Shown here: positions 24,305 to 33,208 of the stretch, one piece after another
Layout of the letters: each line of letters begins with the position of its first letter
Numbering within the stretch: position 1 is the first letter of the stretch
NCBI GenBank assembly: GCA_947487595.1
Contig: CANKXJ010000001.1
Location: 5,243-69,242, forward strand
Source: Actinomycetota bacterium
GTDB taxonomy: Bacteria > Actinomycetota > Actinomycetes > Nanopelagicales > Nanopelagicaceae
DNA: 64,000 nucleotides
Reading direction: 5' to 3'
Notes under the pieces: model-generated
The model's input: the letters and a program-made list of their open reading frames with translations, nothing else
What the model was told of the DNA's origin: nothing
The model's database searches: none
Translations under genes and position numbers: made by a program

Positions 24305-25659
24305 CGCCAGTTTGCGGTTTGGCCTTCAGGTCCATCCATAATTTCAAGTCCACTTTCTTCTAACTTAATTCTTAACTCATCACTTTTATCCCATTGCTTT
24401 TCATTTCTTGCGCTTTGGCGAAGTTTAAGAATCTGCTCTTGTTCTGGAGTTAAAGCTTTGATTATTTCTTCCCGCTCAAGATCAAGACCGAAAATTTGAT
24501 CCGCAAAAAGAAATAGCGCTGCACGATTACTGAGGTCGTCATTTTTTTCTATGCTGCGCAGATATTGAATGGCTTTTGGAGTGTCTAAATCATTATCGAG
24601 AATTTCTAAGAGCTCAGGATCTTTGGTAGCAACTTGAGTTCCCCATGTTTTAACTTTTTTGCGCCAACGTTTAAGAGTTGCATCGGCTGCTTCTATCGAG
24701 GCCCATGTTAAATCCATCTGGGCTCTGTAGCGATTTTCTAGAAAACACAATCTCACGGAAAGGGGATCAAAACCCCGATCAATAACATCTTTAAGGAGGA
24801 CAACGTTTCTGGCACTTTTAGACATCTTGCGACCTTCAAAAAGCAGATGCTCGCCATGAAGCCACAGATCCACGCTCTCATTTCCAGTAATTGCATTTGA
24901 CTGAGCTCGCTCATTCTCATGATGTGGAAAGCGCAGATCTATTCCACCGACGTGAAGATTTATATGTGAATTCAAGAAGTGAAGTGACATTGCTGAGCAT
25001 TCAATATGCCAACCAGGAAAACCAGGTCCCCATGGTGAATCCCAAATCATTTCACTTCGTGTGCCAGCGTTTTTCCAGAGCGCCCAGTCTGCATGAAAAC
25101 GTTTTGCACCATCTTCACTGTATTCATAGCGATGACCAGGCTTGAGCGCATCTAAGCGGTTACCACTTATCGCGCCGTAACTTGGAAATGCTTGGGCAGA
25201 AAAATAGACCGTGCCATCCTCACCCACATATGCAAATTCCTTAGAGATGAGTTCCTCAATCATGGCAAGCATTAACTCAATTGATGCGCTAGCTCTTGGA
25301 TAAGCATCTGCCTTTTCAATATTCAGGCGTGCTAAGTCCGTGTGAAAACCTGCCTCATATTTTCGTGCCACGGTAAAGGGATCTATGGATTCAGCTTTTG
25401 CCTGAGCAAGCATCTTGTCTTCATTCTCAATATCTTCAGACATGTGACCAACATCAGTAATATTTTGAATAAGTTTCACATCAACGCCATGTGCCATCAG
25501 CACTCTTCGCACCAGATCTGAAAGCAGGAATGTTCTTAAATTTCCCACATGTGCATCACGATAAACCGTTGGCCCACAGCAATACATTGTTGTTGTGCCA
25601 TTAGTTGAGGTAACTGGCTGAAGCTTTCGAGAAGCAGTGTCATAGAGTCGAAGGCTCAC
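24301..25659 (-). CDS. cysS: cysteinyl-tRNA synthetase (divergent type)
   Basis: A 452-residue class I synthetase that charges tRNA-Cys. It shows CCGPTVYRDAHVGNLRTF (zinc Cys plus HIGH-like HVGN), WHIECSAM (zinc Cys), GGIDLRFPHHENERAQ (His/Glu ligands) and KMSKS. The C-terminal DALR-like tail ending in GPEGQTANWR is normal for CysS. Two features are unusual: the segment after the first helix reads NITDVGHMSED instead of the common NITDIDDK, and the signature histidine sequence is HVGN rather than HIGH. MshC, the paralogue in mycothiol synthesis, usually has CGITPYDATHLGHA, so this is better called CysS. Confidence 0.85.
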   Translation of the reverse strand: MSLRLYDTASRKLQPVTSTNGTTTMYCCGPTVYRDAHVGNLRTFLLSDLVRRVLMAHGVDVKLIQNITDVGHMSEDIENEDKMLAQAKAESIDPFTVARKYEAGFHTDLARLNIEKADAYPRASASIELMLAMIEELISKEFAYVGEDGTVYFSAQAFPSYGAISGNRLDALKPGHRYEYSEDGAKRFHADWALWKNAGTRSEMIWDSPWGPGFPGWHIECSAMSLHFLNSHINLHVGGIDLRFPHHENERAQSNAITGNESVDLWLHGEHLLFEGRKMSKSARNVVLLKDVIDRGFDPLSVRLCFLENRYRAQMDLTWASIEAADATLKRWRKKVKTWGTQVATKDPELLEILDNDLDTPKAIQYLRSIEKNDDLSNRAALFLFADQIFGLDLEREEIIKALTPEQEQILKLRQSARNEKQWDKSDELRIKLEESGLEIMDGPEGQTANWR

Positions 25660-25856
25660 TTTATTTCAACCACTTCTTTCCATAATGCAATCTCATCGTA
25701 AGAGAATTCAATAAGTTTTCCATGGCGATTGCGAAGTGTGATGGGGGACTCTAGGTGACCCACGATGTCGCGGAATCCACCCTCGGGCTCGTGTAAGCGG
25801 ATGGTGACGCGCTTTCCTATGAGGGCGCTAAATGTGGCCTCTAGACCCTGATTCAT
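25656..25856 (-). CDS. small SH3-like domain protein next to ferredoxin gene
   Basis: A 66-residue beta-rich protein (FSALIGKRVTIRLHEPEGG...VGHLESPITLRNRHGKLIEF). It resembles the N-terminal SH3-like domain found before the acetyltransferase domain in certain actinobacterial GNAT proteins encoded near fdxA, but no GNAT domain follows here. TATCGT stands 6 bases before its ATG and its stop overlaps the cysS start by 4 bases, so it heads the cysS transcript. Assignment to that domain family is from memory and moderate; coding status is well supported. Confidence 0.75.
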   Translation of the reverse strand: MNQGLEATFSALIGKRVTIRLHEPEGGFRDIVGHLESPITLRNRHGKLIEFSYDEIALWKEVVEIK

Positions 25857-25862
25857 GGCTCA

Positions 25863-25868
25863 ACGATA
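25863..25868 (-). promoter_or_regulatory. candidate leaderless -10 for the SH3-like gene and cysS
   Basis: Minus-strand TATCGT is 6 bases before ATG 25856. Confidence 0.6.
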
Positions 25869-25954
25869 ATCCTTAACTTCAAATATCGCGCTAGGAGTGC
25901 CTATACGATTACAATCTGGGTGTTGATAACTAATATTTCTTACGGAGGCTAGTC

Positions 25955-26275
25955 GTGACTTATGTGATCGCCCAACCATGTATCGATGTGAAAGATAAAT
26001 CCTGCATCGCTGAATGTCCTGTGGACTGCATCTATGAAGGCGATCGCATGCTCTATATCCAAGCCGATGAATGCGTTGACTGCGGTGCGTGTGAGCCTGT
26101 GTGTCCAGTTGAGGCTATTTACTATGAAGATGATGTCCCACCACAGTGGAAGCAGTTTGGAAAAGTTAATACTGAATTTTTCGTAGAAATCGGTTCACCA
26201 GGTGGAGCCAGCAAAGTCGGAGCAACTGGCACCGACCATGAACTTGTAAAAGCTCTTCCCCCTAAGAGCGAGTAA
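25955..26275 (+). CDS. fdxA: 7Fe-8S ferredoxin
   Basis: A 106-residue FdxA/FdxC-type ferredoxin. Cysteine ligands are spaced as in [3Fe-4S][4Fe-4S] proteins: CIDVKDKSCIAECPVDCIYEG followed by CVDCGACEPVCPVEAIYYEDD (reported in parts CIDVKDKSC, CIAECPVDC and CVDCGACEPVCP). The C-terminal extension after residue 60 is typical of actinobacterial forms and it serves as a low-potential electron carrier, for example for cytochromes P450 or oxidoreductases. It has a strong ribosome binding site (GGAGG, 6 bases before GTG 25955) and a possible -10 TAATAT at 25931-25936. It is followed by dapC after 6 bases, the usual actinobacterial order. Confidence 0.94.
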   Translation: MTYVIAQPCIDVKDKSCIAECPVDCIYEGDRMLYIQADECVDCGACEPVCPVEAIYYEDDVPPQWKQFGKVNTEFFVEIGSPGGASKVGATGTDHELVKALPPKSE

Positions 26276-26281
26276 GTTTTC

Positions 26282-27346
26282 TTGCGCTCTTCACTCCCAG
26301 ATTTCCCCTGGGACGCTCTTGCCCCCTATGGAGATAAGGCTCGTGCGCACCCTGGTGGGATTATTGATCTCTCAGTTGGAACCCCTGTAGATCCCACACC
26401 TGAATTTATTCAAGCTGCATTACGTGAGGCCTCTAATTCACCGGGCTATCCAGTAACTGCTGGAACAGCGCAATTACGTGCAGCCATTACAGCTTGGGCA
26501 AAATCTAGATTAGGTGCAACCGGTGATTTTGATGTTTTGCCAGTCATTGGCTCTAAAGAGTTAGTTGCATGGCTACCAACAATTTTAGAATCTAAAAAGG
26601 TGCTCATTCCAGAGATTGCTTATCCCACCTATCACGTGGGTGCATTGATCGCAGAGGCACAGTCAATTCCTGTTCCTATCAGTGCACAAAGCTGGCCTAA
26701 CGCTGATTTAGCTTGGCTGAATTCACCATCAAATCCAACTGGGCGAGTCCATAGCGTTGAAGAATTAAAGGAATGCATTGCATGGTCACGAGCAAACGAT
26801 GCAGTTTTGATTTCAGATGAGTGTTATTTGGAGTTTGAGCACCACGCCATACCAACATCTGTCTTGGCCTTAACCGAAGGCAATAACAAGAATATTTTGG
26901 CGCTTCATTCATTATCTAAGCGCTCTTCAATGGCTGGATACCGTGCAGCATTTCTTGTGGGTGATTCTTCGTTAATTGCAAAGATTCGTGAACTCAGAAA
27001 GCATGCAGGCATGATGGTTTCACTACCTGTGCAAAAAGCAATGACCGTTGCACTCGGAGATGATTCACATGTTGCCGAGCAACGTGGGCGATATAACGCA
27101 CGACGTGATGCTCTGCATCCAGCACTTGAAGCCTGCGGGTTTCGAATTGAATTTAGCAGCGCTGGTCTCTACATCTGGTGTACACGAGATGAAGATGCAT
27201 GGGCAAGTGTTGATTGGTTAGCCGAGCGTGGAATCCTGGCAACCCCAGGCAGCTTTTATGGTGAAAAAGGTAAGAACCATATTCGCATCGCAATGACTGT
27301 GACTGATGCAGCCATAAAAGATGCAGTTAACCGCTTAAAGGCTTAG
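26282..27346 (+). CDS. dapC: succinyldiaminopimelate transaminase
   Basis: A 354-residue fold-type I PLP aminotransferase. GGIIDLSVGTPVDPTPEFIQ near the N-terminus, NSPSNPTGRVHSVEEL and SLSKRSSMAGYRAAFLVG with the PLP lysine mark the actinobacterial DapC group. It transaminates N-succinyl-2-amino-6-ketopimelate with glutamate, the step after DapD (encoded at 11.2-12.2 kb). The start is TTG 26282, 6 bases after fdxA, giving MRSSLPDFPWD, the usual N-terminus. It is co-transcribed with fdxA and probably with the nucleotidyltransferase 3 bases downstream. Confidence 0.9.
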   Translation: MRSSLPDFPWDALAPYGDKARAHPGGIIDLSVGTPVDPTPEFIQAALREASNSPGYPVTAGTAQLRAAITAWAKSRLGATGDFDVLPVIGSKELVAWLPTILESKKVLIPEIAYPTYHVGALIAEAQSIPVPISAQSWPNADLAWLNSPSNPTGRVHSVEELKECIAWSRANDAVLISDECYLEFEHHAIPTSVLALTEGNNKNILALHSLSKRSSMAGYRAAFLVGDSSLIAKIRELRKHAGMMVSLPVQKAMTVALGDDSHVAEQRGRYNARRDALHPALEACGFRIEFSSAGLYIWCTRDEDAWASVDWLAERGILATPGSFYGEKGKNHIRIAMTVTDAAIKDAVNRLKA

Positions 27347-27349
27347 CTG

Positions 27350-28357
27350 ATGGCCGTTGGAATCCTTCTAGTTGGTGGCTTTGGAACACGTTTAATGCCA
27401 CTGACTAAAAACACACCAAAACCAATGCTCACAGTTGCTGGTTTGCCAGTAACAGAACATCAATTGGCTATGGCAAAAAAGGCAGGAATAACAACGGTAG
27501 TTCTTGCCACTTCATATCTCTCTGAAGTTTTCATTCCTTATTTTGGCGATGGATCTCAATGGGGAATGAAACTGCTCTATGCCGTTGAAAAAGAGCCTTT
27601 GGGCACAGGCGGTGCTATTAGAAACGCTGCAAAACTATTGGCGAATGATGAATCTGTTGTTGTCTTTAATGGTGATGTTTTAAGTTCACACAATTTATCA
27701 CTTCAAATACAAGAACATGAAGCAAATAATGCTGATGCAACACTACATTTAACAGCAGTTCAAGATGCTCGTTCTTATGGTTGTGTTCCAACTGATTCTG
27801 ATGGTCGTGTGACAGCTTTTCTAGAAAAAATGGAAAATCCAGTTACAAATACCATTAACGCCGGGTGCTATGTGTTCAAATCTTCAGTGATTCAAACAAT
27901 AGAACCAGATCGAGTTGTAAGTGTTGAAAGGGAAGTCTTTCCAAATCTTGTGGCTGCACATGGGAAAGTCTTTGGTTTTATTGATGATTCTTATTGGTTA
28001 GACATTGGCACACCACAAGCACTACTTAAGGGCTCACAAGATTTAGTAACAGGCTTAGCCGATTCAGCTGCTTTAACCTCTGAACATATCGAAAGCCAAG
28101 GCAAGGATTTCTTAATAATGAAAGGCGCACAGGTGGATCCATCTGCACACATTGATGGGGGAAGCTGTATTTCTAGTGGCGCAGTAGTTGGGGCGGGTGC
28201 CCATATCTCAGCTTCCATCATTGAATCTGGGGCCGAAGTAGGCGCAGCTGCAACGATCACTAATTCATTTATTGCATCGGGGGCAGTTGTGGCTGAATCG
28301 GCGAAAATATCGGCATCTTTTGTGACAAATACAGAAATAATCGAAATCCCAGCTTGA
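27350..28357 (+). CDS. sugar-1-phosphate nucleotidyltransferase (GDP-mannose pyrophosphorylase-like)
   Basis: A 335-residue protein with an N-terminal nucleotidyltransferase domain (GILLVGGFGTRLMPLTKNTPKPML, given as GGFGTRLMPL then TPKPML) and VVFNGDVL as metal site, plus a C-terminal left-handed beta helix of hexapeptide repeats (AHIDGGSCISSGAVVGAGA onwards). It makes an NDP-sugar from a sugar-1-phosphate. By similarity with actinobacterial ManC/RmlA-like enzymes near whiB2 and manB, GDP-mannose or an NDP-glucose is likely; phosphomannomutase at 33.6 kb would supply mannose-1-phosphate. Confidence 0.85.
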   Translation: MAVGILLVGGFGTRLMPLTKNTPKPMLTVAGLPVTEHQLAMAKKAGITTVVLATSYLSEVFIPYFGDGSQWGMKLLYAVEKEPLGTGGAIRNAAKLLANDESVVVFNGDVLSSHNLSLQIQEHEANNADATLHLTAVQDARSYGCVPTDSDGRVTAFLEKMENPVTNTINAGCYVFKSSVIQTIEPDRVVSVEREVFPNLVAAHGKVFGFIDDSYWLDIGTPQALLKGSQDLVTGLADSAALTSEHIESQGKDFLIMKGAQVDPSAHIDGGSCISSGAVVGAGAHISASIIESGAEVGAAATITNSFIASGAVVAESAKISASFVTNTEIIEIPA

Positions 28358-28396
28358 TTTAAGCGTGAATTACCTCCAATAAGGGCTCGTCTTGGC

Positions 28397-28425
28397 TTGA
28401 CTTATTCGACTTACACGCGTGTAAT
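28397..28425 (+). promoter_or_regulatory. candidate whiB promoter with 14-bp palindrome on its -10
   Basis: TTGACT (28397-28402) is separated by 17 bp from TGTAAT (28420-28425). The perfect 14-bp palindrome TTACACGCGTGTAA (28411-28424) covers the spacer end and the -10. A second inverted repeat, ACTTA-TTAG-TAAGT, follows at 28428-28441. The layout suggests an operator over the whiB promoter. Confidence 0.5.
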
Positions 28426-28487
28426 TCACTTATTAGTAAGTCTTTTCCACAAGGGATCAGACCCGAAGTTTTCAAGGAGAATCGACG

Positions 28488-28787
28488 ATGCCGATTAAAC
28501 CTGAAGCCACGAACTCCCCAACCCCCACGACTGGCCCAAAGATCACACTAGCGACTGGGGAGAGTATTGAACTCTCTTGGCAAGAACGCGCATTGTGTGC
28601 GCAAACAGATCCAGAAGCATTCTTTCCTGAAAAAGGCGGCTCAACTCGCGAAGCAAAGCGTGTGTGTCTTTCCTGCGATGTTCGCTCAGAGTGCTTGGAA
28701 TACGCACTTGCACATGACGAACGCTTTGGAATTTGGGGCGGACTATCAGAGCGCGAACGTCGTCGCTTAAAGCGCCGTTCTGCGTAA
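28488..28787 (+). CDS. WhiB family transcriptional regulator (WhiB2/WhmD-like)
   Basis: A 99-residue Wbl protein with the four iron-sulfur cysteines in ALCAQTDPEAFF, RVCLSCDVRSEC and the G[VI]WGG turn (FGIWGGLSERERRRLKRRSA) before a basic DNA-binding tail. Wbl proteins hold a redox- or NO-sensitive [4Fe-4S] cluster and bind sigma region 4. Position upstream of the large glycosyltransferase, DUF5719, DUF3499 and manB matches the WhiB2/WhmD cell-division regulator. It has an AAGGAG ribosome binding site and a roughly 60-base leader, unlike most neighbours. Confidence 0.93.
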   Translation: MPIKPEATNSPTPTTGPKITLATGESIELSWQERALCAQTDPEAFFPEKGGSTREAKRVCLSCDVRSECLEYALAHDERFGIWGGLSERERRRLKRRSA

Positions 28788-28826
28788 TCTTTTAATCCCA
28801 ACTCTTTAAGAGATGGTGGTTTAGTT

Positions 28827-31800
28827 GTGGCAATAACAGATAGACATTTAGTCACCGCAATTGTTGTTACACACGATGGTGAAACATGGCTACCTGCAGT
28901 TGTTGCTGCATTGGCTTCACAAACTAGACCTGCAGATCAAATTGTTGCAGTTGATACAGCATCGATTGATTCATCTACAAAACTCATAAAAGCTGCGCGC
29001 ATTGCCTTAATTGCCGCCGATCGTGACTGCGGATTTGGTGATGCTGTTGCGCTCGCAGTTGCAAAAATGCCTAAACATATTGAAGGCAATAGTGAATGGA
29101 TTTGGTTAATCCATGATGACTGCGCACCAACACCAACAGCACTTGAAAAACTATTAGAGGCAATTGATGATCGACCTCAAGTTGCAATGGTGGGTCCAAA
29201 ACTTCTAGGTTGGCATGATCGCACTCACATACTTGAAGCTGGAATTAGTATTGCTGGCAACGGTGCTCGCTGGACAGGTCTTGAAACCGATGAATATGAC
29301 CAAGGCCAACATGATGGTATTCATGATGTTCTTTCGGTCAGTACCGCAGGTGCATTAATACGACGAGATATATTTGAAGAACTCGGTGGCTTTGATTCAA
29401 ACCTTTCCCTCTTTCGTGATGACATAGATTTTGGCTGGCGGGCCAGAGTTGCTGGCCATGGAGTTATTGCCACGACAGCTGCCGTTGCCCACCATGCGCA
29501 AGCTTCGGCTTCAGAGCGCCGCAGCGTGGACGTTAATGGTGCGCTCTTGCATCGCCCCTTACTTCTTGATCGTAGAAATGCTGCCTATGTTTTATTAGCT
29601 AACTCATCGTGGTGGATGATTCCTTGGCTATCGATTCAATTATTAGCCTCTGCAATGGTGCGCTCCATTGGTTATCTATTGGCAAAACTTCCTGGCTATG
29701 CAGCCGATGAACTATTGGCTGTGGGTACCTTGATTATTCAGCCGGCTGAGATAGTAAGAGCAAGAAAATTTAGAAAAACAAAAAGATTAGTGTCTTCTCG
29801 TGTTATCTCTTCCTATATACCTCCTCGTTGGTCACAGATTCGCTTATCAGCGGCCCGCATTGCAGAAGTGATTAGAGCAAAAGTTATCCCTGTTACGGAG
29901 AGCTCTTCAGTATCTGTTTTAAACTCACTTGAAGAAGAGGACTTACTGGTACCAACTCAACGTTTTCAGATAAGTAAGTTGTTAAAAAACCCAGCGATTT
30001 TTGGATTTCTCTCACTTGCAATAATCACTCTCATACAATCCCGCAATCGCTTTGGGGCCTTAAATGGCGGTGCACTTGTGGCCTCACCAAGTGGGGCTAG
30101 AGATTTATGGGGGATTTATTTTGAGTCTTGGCACCAAGTAGGAATGGGGAGCTCAGCTGCATCCCCAGCCTGGCTTGCTGTCGTGGCCTTGGCATCGACT
30201 CTGTTTCTAGGTAAAACACCGCTTTTAATAACTATATTCTTTTTAGCTGCGCCACTTCTGATTATGTGGTCGGGCCACTCATTCCTGCGAAAGCTTTCTA
30301 ACAACCAATTCATCACTATTCCAGCCAGTTTCTTATATGCACTATCGCCAGTAGTTCTGGCCTCAGTGAACTCAGGACGATTAGCAACTCTTGTTGCCTT
30401 AATCATTGCACCGCAAATTCCGATGATTCTAAGTGATTGGAAGCAAGTAGAGACCAACAACTGGCGTCGCATCTATGCATTAACTATTTTGCTAGCTGTC
30501 TTAACTTCATTTACTTTAATAACAACTCTTGCGAGCTTGGGAGTTATCGGATTTGCAATATTCAGTGACTACAACGAGAAATTGGAGAAGCCATTATTTC
30601 TGGCAAGGCTCTACAAGCGTTTAACGTTGCTGATATTCCCATTTGTATTGGTTGCTCCATATTCATTTGAAGCTCTCATTCGCCCTTCCCGCTTTCTAGC
30701 CGAACCAGGTCTTAACCTTGCAGGAGGTTCCACTGCTTTAGTTCTTTCGGGTAATCCAGGCGGTGCTGGATCTCTACCTTGGTGGACAGTTAGCCCAATT
30801 CTGCTTCTCCTAATCATTGCCCTTTTTTCATCCTCCAATGCGCGCTCTTTCGCACAAGTCGGTATCTCATTTTTATCTGCAGCAGTTTTGTTCTCATCTC
30901 TCTCAATAACAGTGCACGGCAATAGCGCTGGGACTAGAACTTGGGTTGGAACTTTCTTAGTTGGGGCAACTCTTGCATCGGTGGCAGCTGGTGTTGTCAT
31001 TTTGGACCGTTTACGAACTGTGCTCATTGCAAGCAATATTCACTACCGGCATATTTTGGCAGGCCTACTTTTAATTATTACCTCGCTTTATTCGATCTCT
31101 AGTGTTGGCTGGTCCATTACTGCTGGTGCAGATTCACCTGTACAGAGCAATATGAAGGGAGTTATGCCAGCTTTTCTCACTACTGAAGCTGATACTAAAA
31201 CTTTAGTCTTACGTGAAGTTGGTGCTGAGAACTCAAAATCAATCCAGTACTACATCTCACGAGGTGAAGATATTTCACTGGGTGAACCAGATGTAGCACC
31301 TGGGCAAGTACGAGCGATTGAAATTGCAGCTCAAGAACTCATCGATGGTTCTGGAATTAATAGCAGCCAAGTCTTTTCTTCATATGGAATCAAGTATGTA
31401 TTTGTTAAAAACCCATTTAGTCGCAATGTGATTCGAACCATCGATGGTCTTGGTGGATTTGCTCGCACATCAGCAACTTCGGCTGGTGTTGTTTGGAGAG
31501 TCACTGGTGTGACTGGTCGAATTATTTTTACTGCAAAAGATGGAACACGTTCTGTGTTAGAGGCTGGCGAAGTAGGAGCTCGCACCATGGTTTATGGTCC
31601 AGGCTCAATTACTTTGACGGAAACTTTTGATCGTTCATGGCAAGTTCTGCAAAATGGATATCGATTAGATCGTGCTAAAGATGAACAGTCATTGCCACAG
31701 TTTCAGGTAAAAGAGGCTGGTGAAATATCTCTTATTCATGATGGAACTATTAGGCGGGCATGGCTATCACTGCAGTTAATCGCTTGGACCCTAGCGATCA

Positions 31801-31859
31801 TTTTGGCTGCACCTGCTGGTCGCAGAAAACGTGAAATTTCAGTGAAGGAGTTGGCATGA
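28827..31859 (+). CDS. large membrane glycosyltransferase (GT2 with multi-helix C-terminal region)
   Basis: A 1010-residue protein. Residues about 1-250 form a GT-A domain (TAIVVTHDGETWLPAVVAAL; WLIHDDCAPT as DxD-like site; LFRDDIDFGWRARVAGHG). After a linker, about a dozen hydrophobic helices span residues 385-760, followed by an extracytoplasmic region and a last helix near residue 985. In actinobacteria a protein of this layout follows whiB2 and is thought to build cell-envelope glycans. The GTG at 28827 is 40 bases after whiB. It ends with an ATGA overlap with the DUF5719-like gene. The product glycan is unknown. Confidence 0.88.
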   Translation: MAITDRHLVTAIVVTHDGETWLPAVVAALASQTRPADQIVAVDTASIDSSTKLIKAARIALIAADRDCGFGDAVALAVAKMPKHIEGNSEWIWLIHDDCAPTPTALEKLLEAIDDRPQVAMVGPKLLGWHDRTHILEAGISIAGNGARWTGLETDEYDQGQHDGIHDVLSVSTAGALIRRDIFEELGGFDSNLSLFRDDIDFGWRARVAGHGVIATTAAVAHHAQASASERRSVDVNGALLHRPLLLDRRNAAYVLLANSSWWMIPWLSIQLLASAMVRSIGYLLAKLPGYAADELLAVGTLIIQPAEIVRARKFRKTKRLVSSRVISSYIPPRWSQIRLSAARIAEVIRAKVIPVTESSSVSVLNSLEEEDLLVPTQRFQISKLLKNPAIFGFLSLAIITLIQSRNRFGALNGGALVASPSGARDLWGIYFESWHQVGMGSSAASPAWLAVVALASTLFLGKTPLLITIFFLAAPLLIMWSGHSFLRKLSNNQFITIPASFLYALSPVVLASVNSGRLATLVALIIAPQIPMILSDWKQVETNNWRRIYALTILLAVLTSFTLITTLASLGVIGFAIFSDYNEKLEKPLFLARLYKRLTLLIFPFVLVAPYSFEALIRPSRFLAEPGLNLAGGSTALVLSGNPGGAGSLPWWTVSPILLLLIIALFSSSNARSFAQVGISFLSAAVLFSSLSITVHGNSAGTRTWVGTFLVGATLASVAAGVVILDRLRTVLIASNIHYRHILAGLLLIITSLYSISSVGWSITAGADSPVQSNMKGVMPAFLTTEADTKTLVLREVGAENSKSIQYYISRGEDISLGEPDVAPGQVRAIEIAAQELIDGSGINSSQVFSSYGIKYVFVKNPFSRNVIRTIDGLGGFARTSATSAGVVWRVTGVTGRIIFTAKDGTRSVLEAGEVGARTMVYGPGSITLTETFDRSWQVLQNGYRLDRAKDEQSLPQFQVKEAGEISLIHDGTIRRAWLSLQLIAWTLAIILAAPAGRRKREISVKELA

Positions 31860-33166
31860 AATTCGAAAAGCCTTTTCTTTTCTTATCTGCACTCATCGCA
31901 AGTTTCATGATTGCATCAGGGGTAACCACAGTCTCGAAGCCAAGTAATTACTCTGAAAGCTACCCAGTGGTGGTTTGTCCGCCAACGCTCAAAGGTTTAA
32001 CTTCACAGATATCTATCTCTTCACGCAAGGTTCAGTACCAACGATTGGAAAATCGCAGTAGCAAGACTGTGCCTTTTAAGGCACTTCGCTTTCCAGTAAC
32101 CAAGGATTCCCTAGTTATTTCTGCCCAGGGAACCACTCCACTTATTTGGCAAAGCAGGGCAGGAAGTTGGGCCGGAGGAACCCTGTGTTCTGGGCCAAGT
32201 TCTGCGGCTTGGTTTGTTGGTGGAACCGCTAATGTCACAACGCGTGGTCGACTCATTCTTGTTAATAGCGGATTAAGTGATGCCATCGTAGATATTCAGA
32301 GTTATACCGAAAATGCAAAACAACCAATTAAATCTGTAAATTTAAAGTCAAAGAGCTTTATGCAATTTTCAATTGACACACTTGCCCCAGGTGATAAAGC
32401 CTTGGCAGTTCACGTAGTTCCACGATCTGGTCGTGTTAACGCATTCATGATTGATGAACAAGGGGCTGGCTTAAAAGCGCTGGGTGGAGATTTTGTAAAC
32501 TCCTATCCAAGTGCAGCTAAAGAAGTTGTCATACCAGCCATCCCTAACCAGCTTCCTAAAAAGGGTGAAAAAGCCTCCTCTTTACACACATTACGAATTC
32601 TCACACCCGGAGATGTGAATACAACATTCACGTTAGAGGTTTTATCCGCCGATGGCAGCTTTGTTCCTGTTGGCATGAGTTCACGTTCAATTGATGCTGG
32701 CGTGGTCTCTGAGTTTTCTTTCAAGCCAAAAATCTCAGCAAGTGCCTTTGCTGTTCGCATCACGTCTCCTGAACCAATAGTTGCTTCGATTTCATCATCA
32801 GTAACATTAAGCGGGCGTAAGGACTTTGTTTGGAGCACAGCCACACCACCTCTTACACCGATGTCGATTGCTGTGACAGGACTATCACCACTGATCGCAT
32901 TTGCAGGAGATTCAATTGCCGTGAAAGTCCAAACCAAGTTAATAAATGGAAAAACCATCAGCGCAGTAGTCAAAGGCAGCGACATCGCTACATGGCGCGT
33001 TCCAGAAAATGCACGTTCAATTACGATTATTTCCAGCAGTAAAGGGGTCTTTGCTGGCGCGCTTATAGCCTCAAGTAATGGTTATGGATTTATTCCTATC
33101 CAGAACGGCAGTGCTCTCACACGAGTAGAAGTTCCGAATTCAAACATTCGTGTTTTAAATCCCTAG
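31856..33166 (+). CDS. secreted/membrane-anchored DUF5719-like protein
   Basis: A 436-residue protein with an uncleaved or cleaved N-terminal hydrophobic segment (FLFLSALIASFMIASGV) and a long beta-rich extracytoplasmic region with two CP-type cysteines. Its place between the giant glycosyltransferase and DUF3499 matches the actinobacterial DUF5719 family. It overlaps the upstream gene by ATGA, with GGAG upstream of the ATG. The constant pairing suggests it works with the glycosyltransferase at the envelope. No enzymatic motif is visible. Confidence 0.78.
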   Translation: MKFEKPFLFLSALIASFMIASGVTTVSKPSNYSESYPVVVCPPTLKGLTSQISISSRKVQYQRLENRSSKTVPFKALRFPVTKDSLVISAQGTTPLIWQSRAGSWAGGTLCSGPSSAAWFVGGTANVTTRGRLILVNSGLSDAIVDIQSYTENAKQPIKSVNLKSKSFMQFSIDTLAPGDKALAVHVVPRSGRVNAFMIDEQGAGLKALGGDFVNSYPSAAKEVVIPAIPNQLPKKGEKASSLHTLRILTPGDVNTTFTLEVLSADGSFVPVGMSSRSIDAGVVSEFSFKPKISASAFAVRITSPEPIVASISSSVTLSGRKDFVWSTATPPLTPMSIAVTGLSPLIAFAGDSIAVKVQTKLINGKTISAVVKGSDIATWRVPENARSITIISSSKGVFAGALIASSNGYGFIPIQNGSALTRVEVPNSNIRVLNP

Positions 33167-33195
33167 CAATCCCTAATAATTGGCACACAGGCCAC

Positions 33196-33201
33196 TAATG
33201 T
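33196..33201 (+). promoter_or_regulatory. candidate leaderless -10 for the DUF3499 gene
   Basis: TAATGT is 7 bases before ATG 33209. Confidence 0.6.
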
Positions 33202-33208
33202 TCTAACC

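Noticed and set aside
24301..25659. MshC instead of CysS
   Set aside because: The CGPTVY zinc segment, KMSKS and the CysS-type C-terminal tail are present, and the MshC-type CGITPYDATHLGHA is not.
30611..31036. Antisense ORF of 141 codons opposite the giant glycosyltransferase
   Set aside because: The plus-strand transmembrane region explains the open frame; the antisense product is rich in Arg/Pro/Thr with no domain and no start signal.
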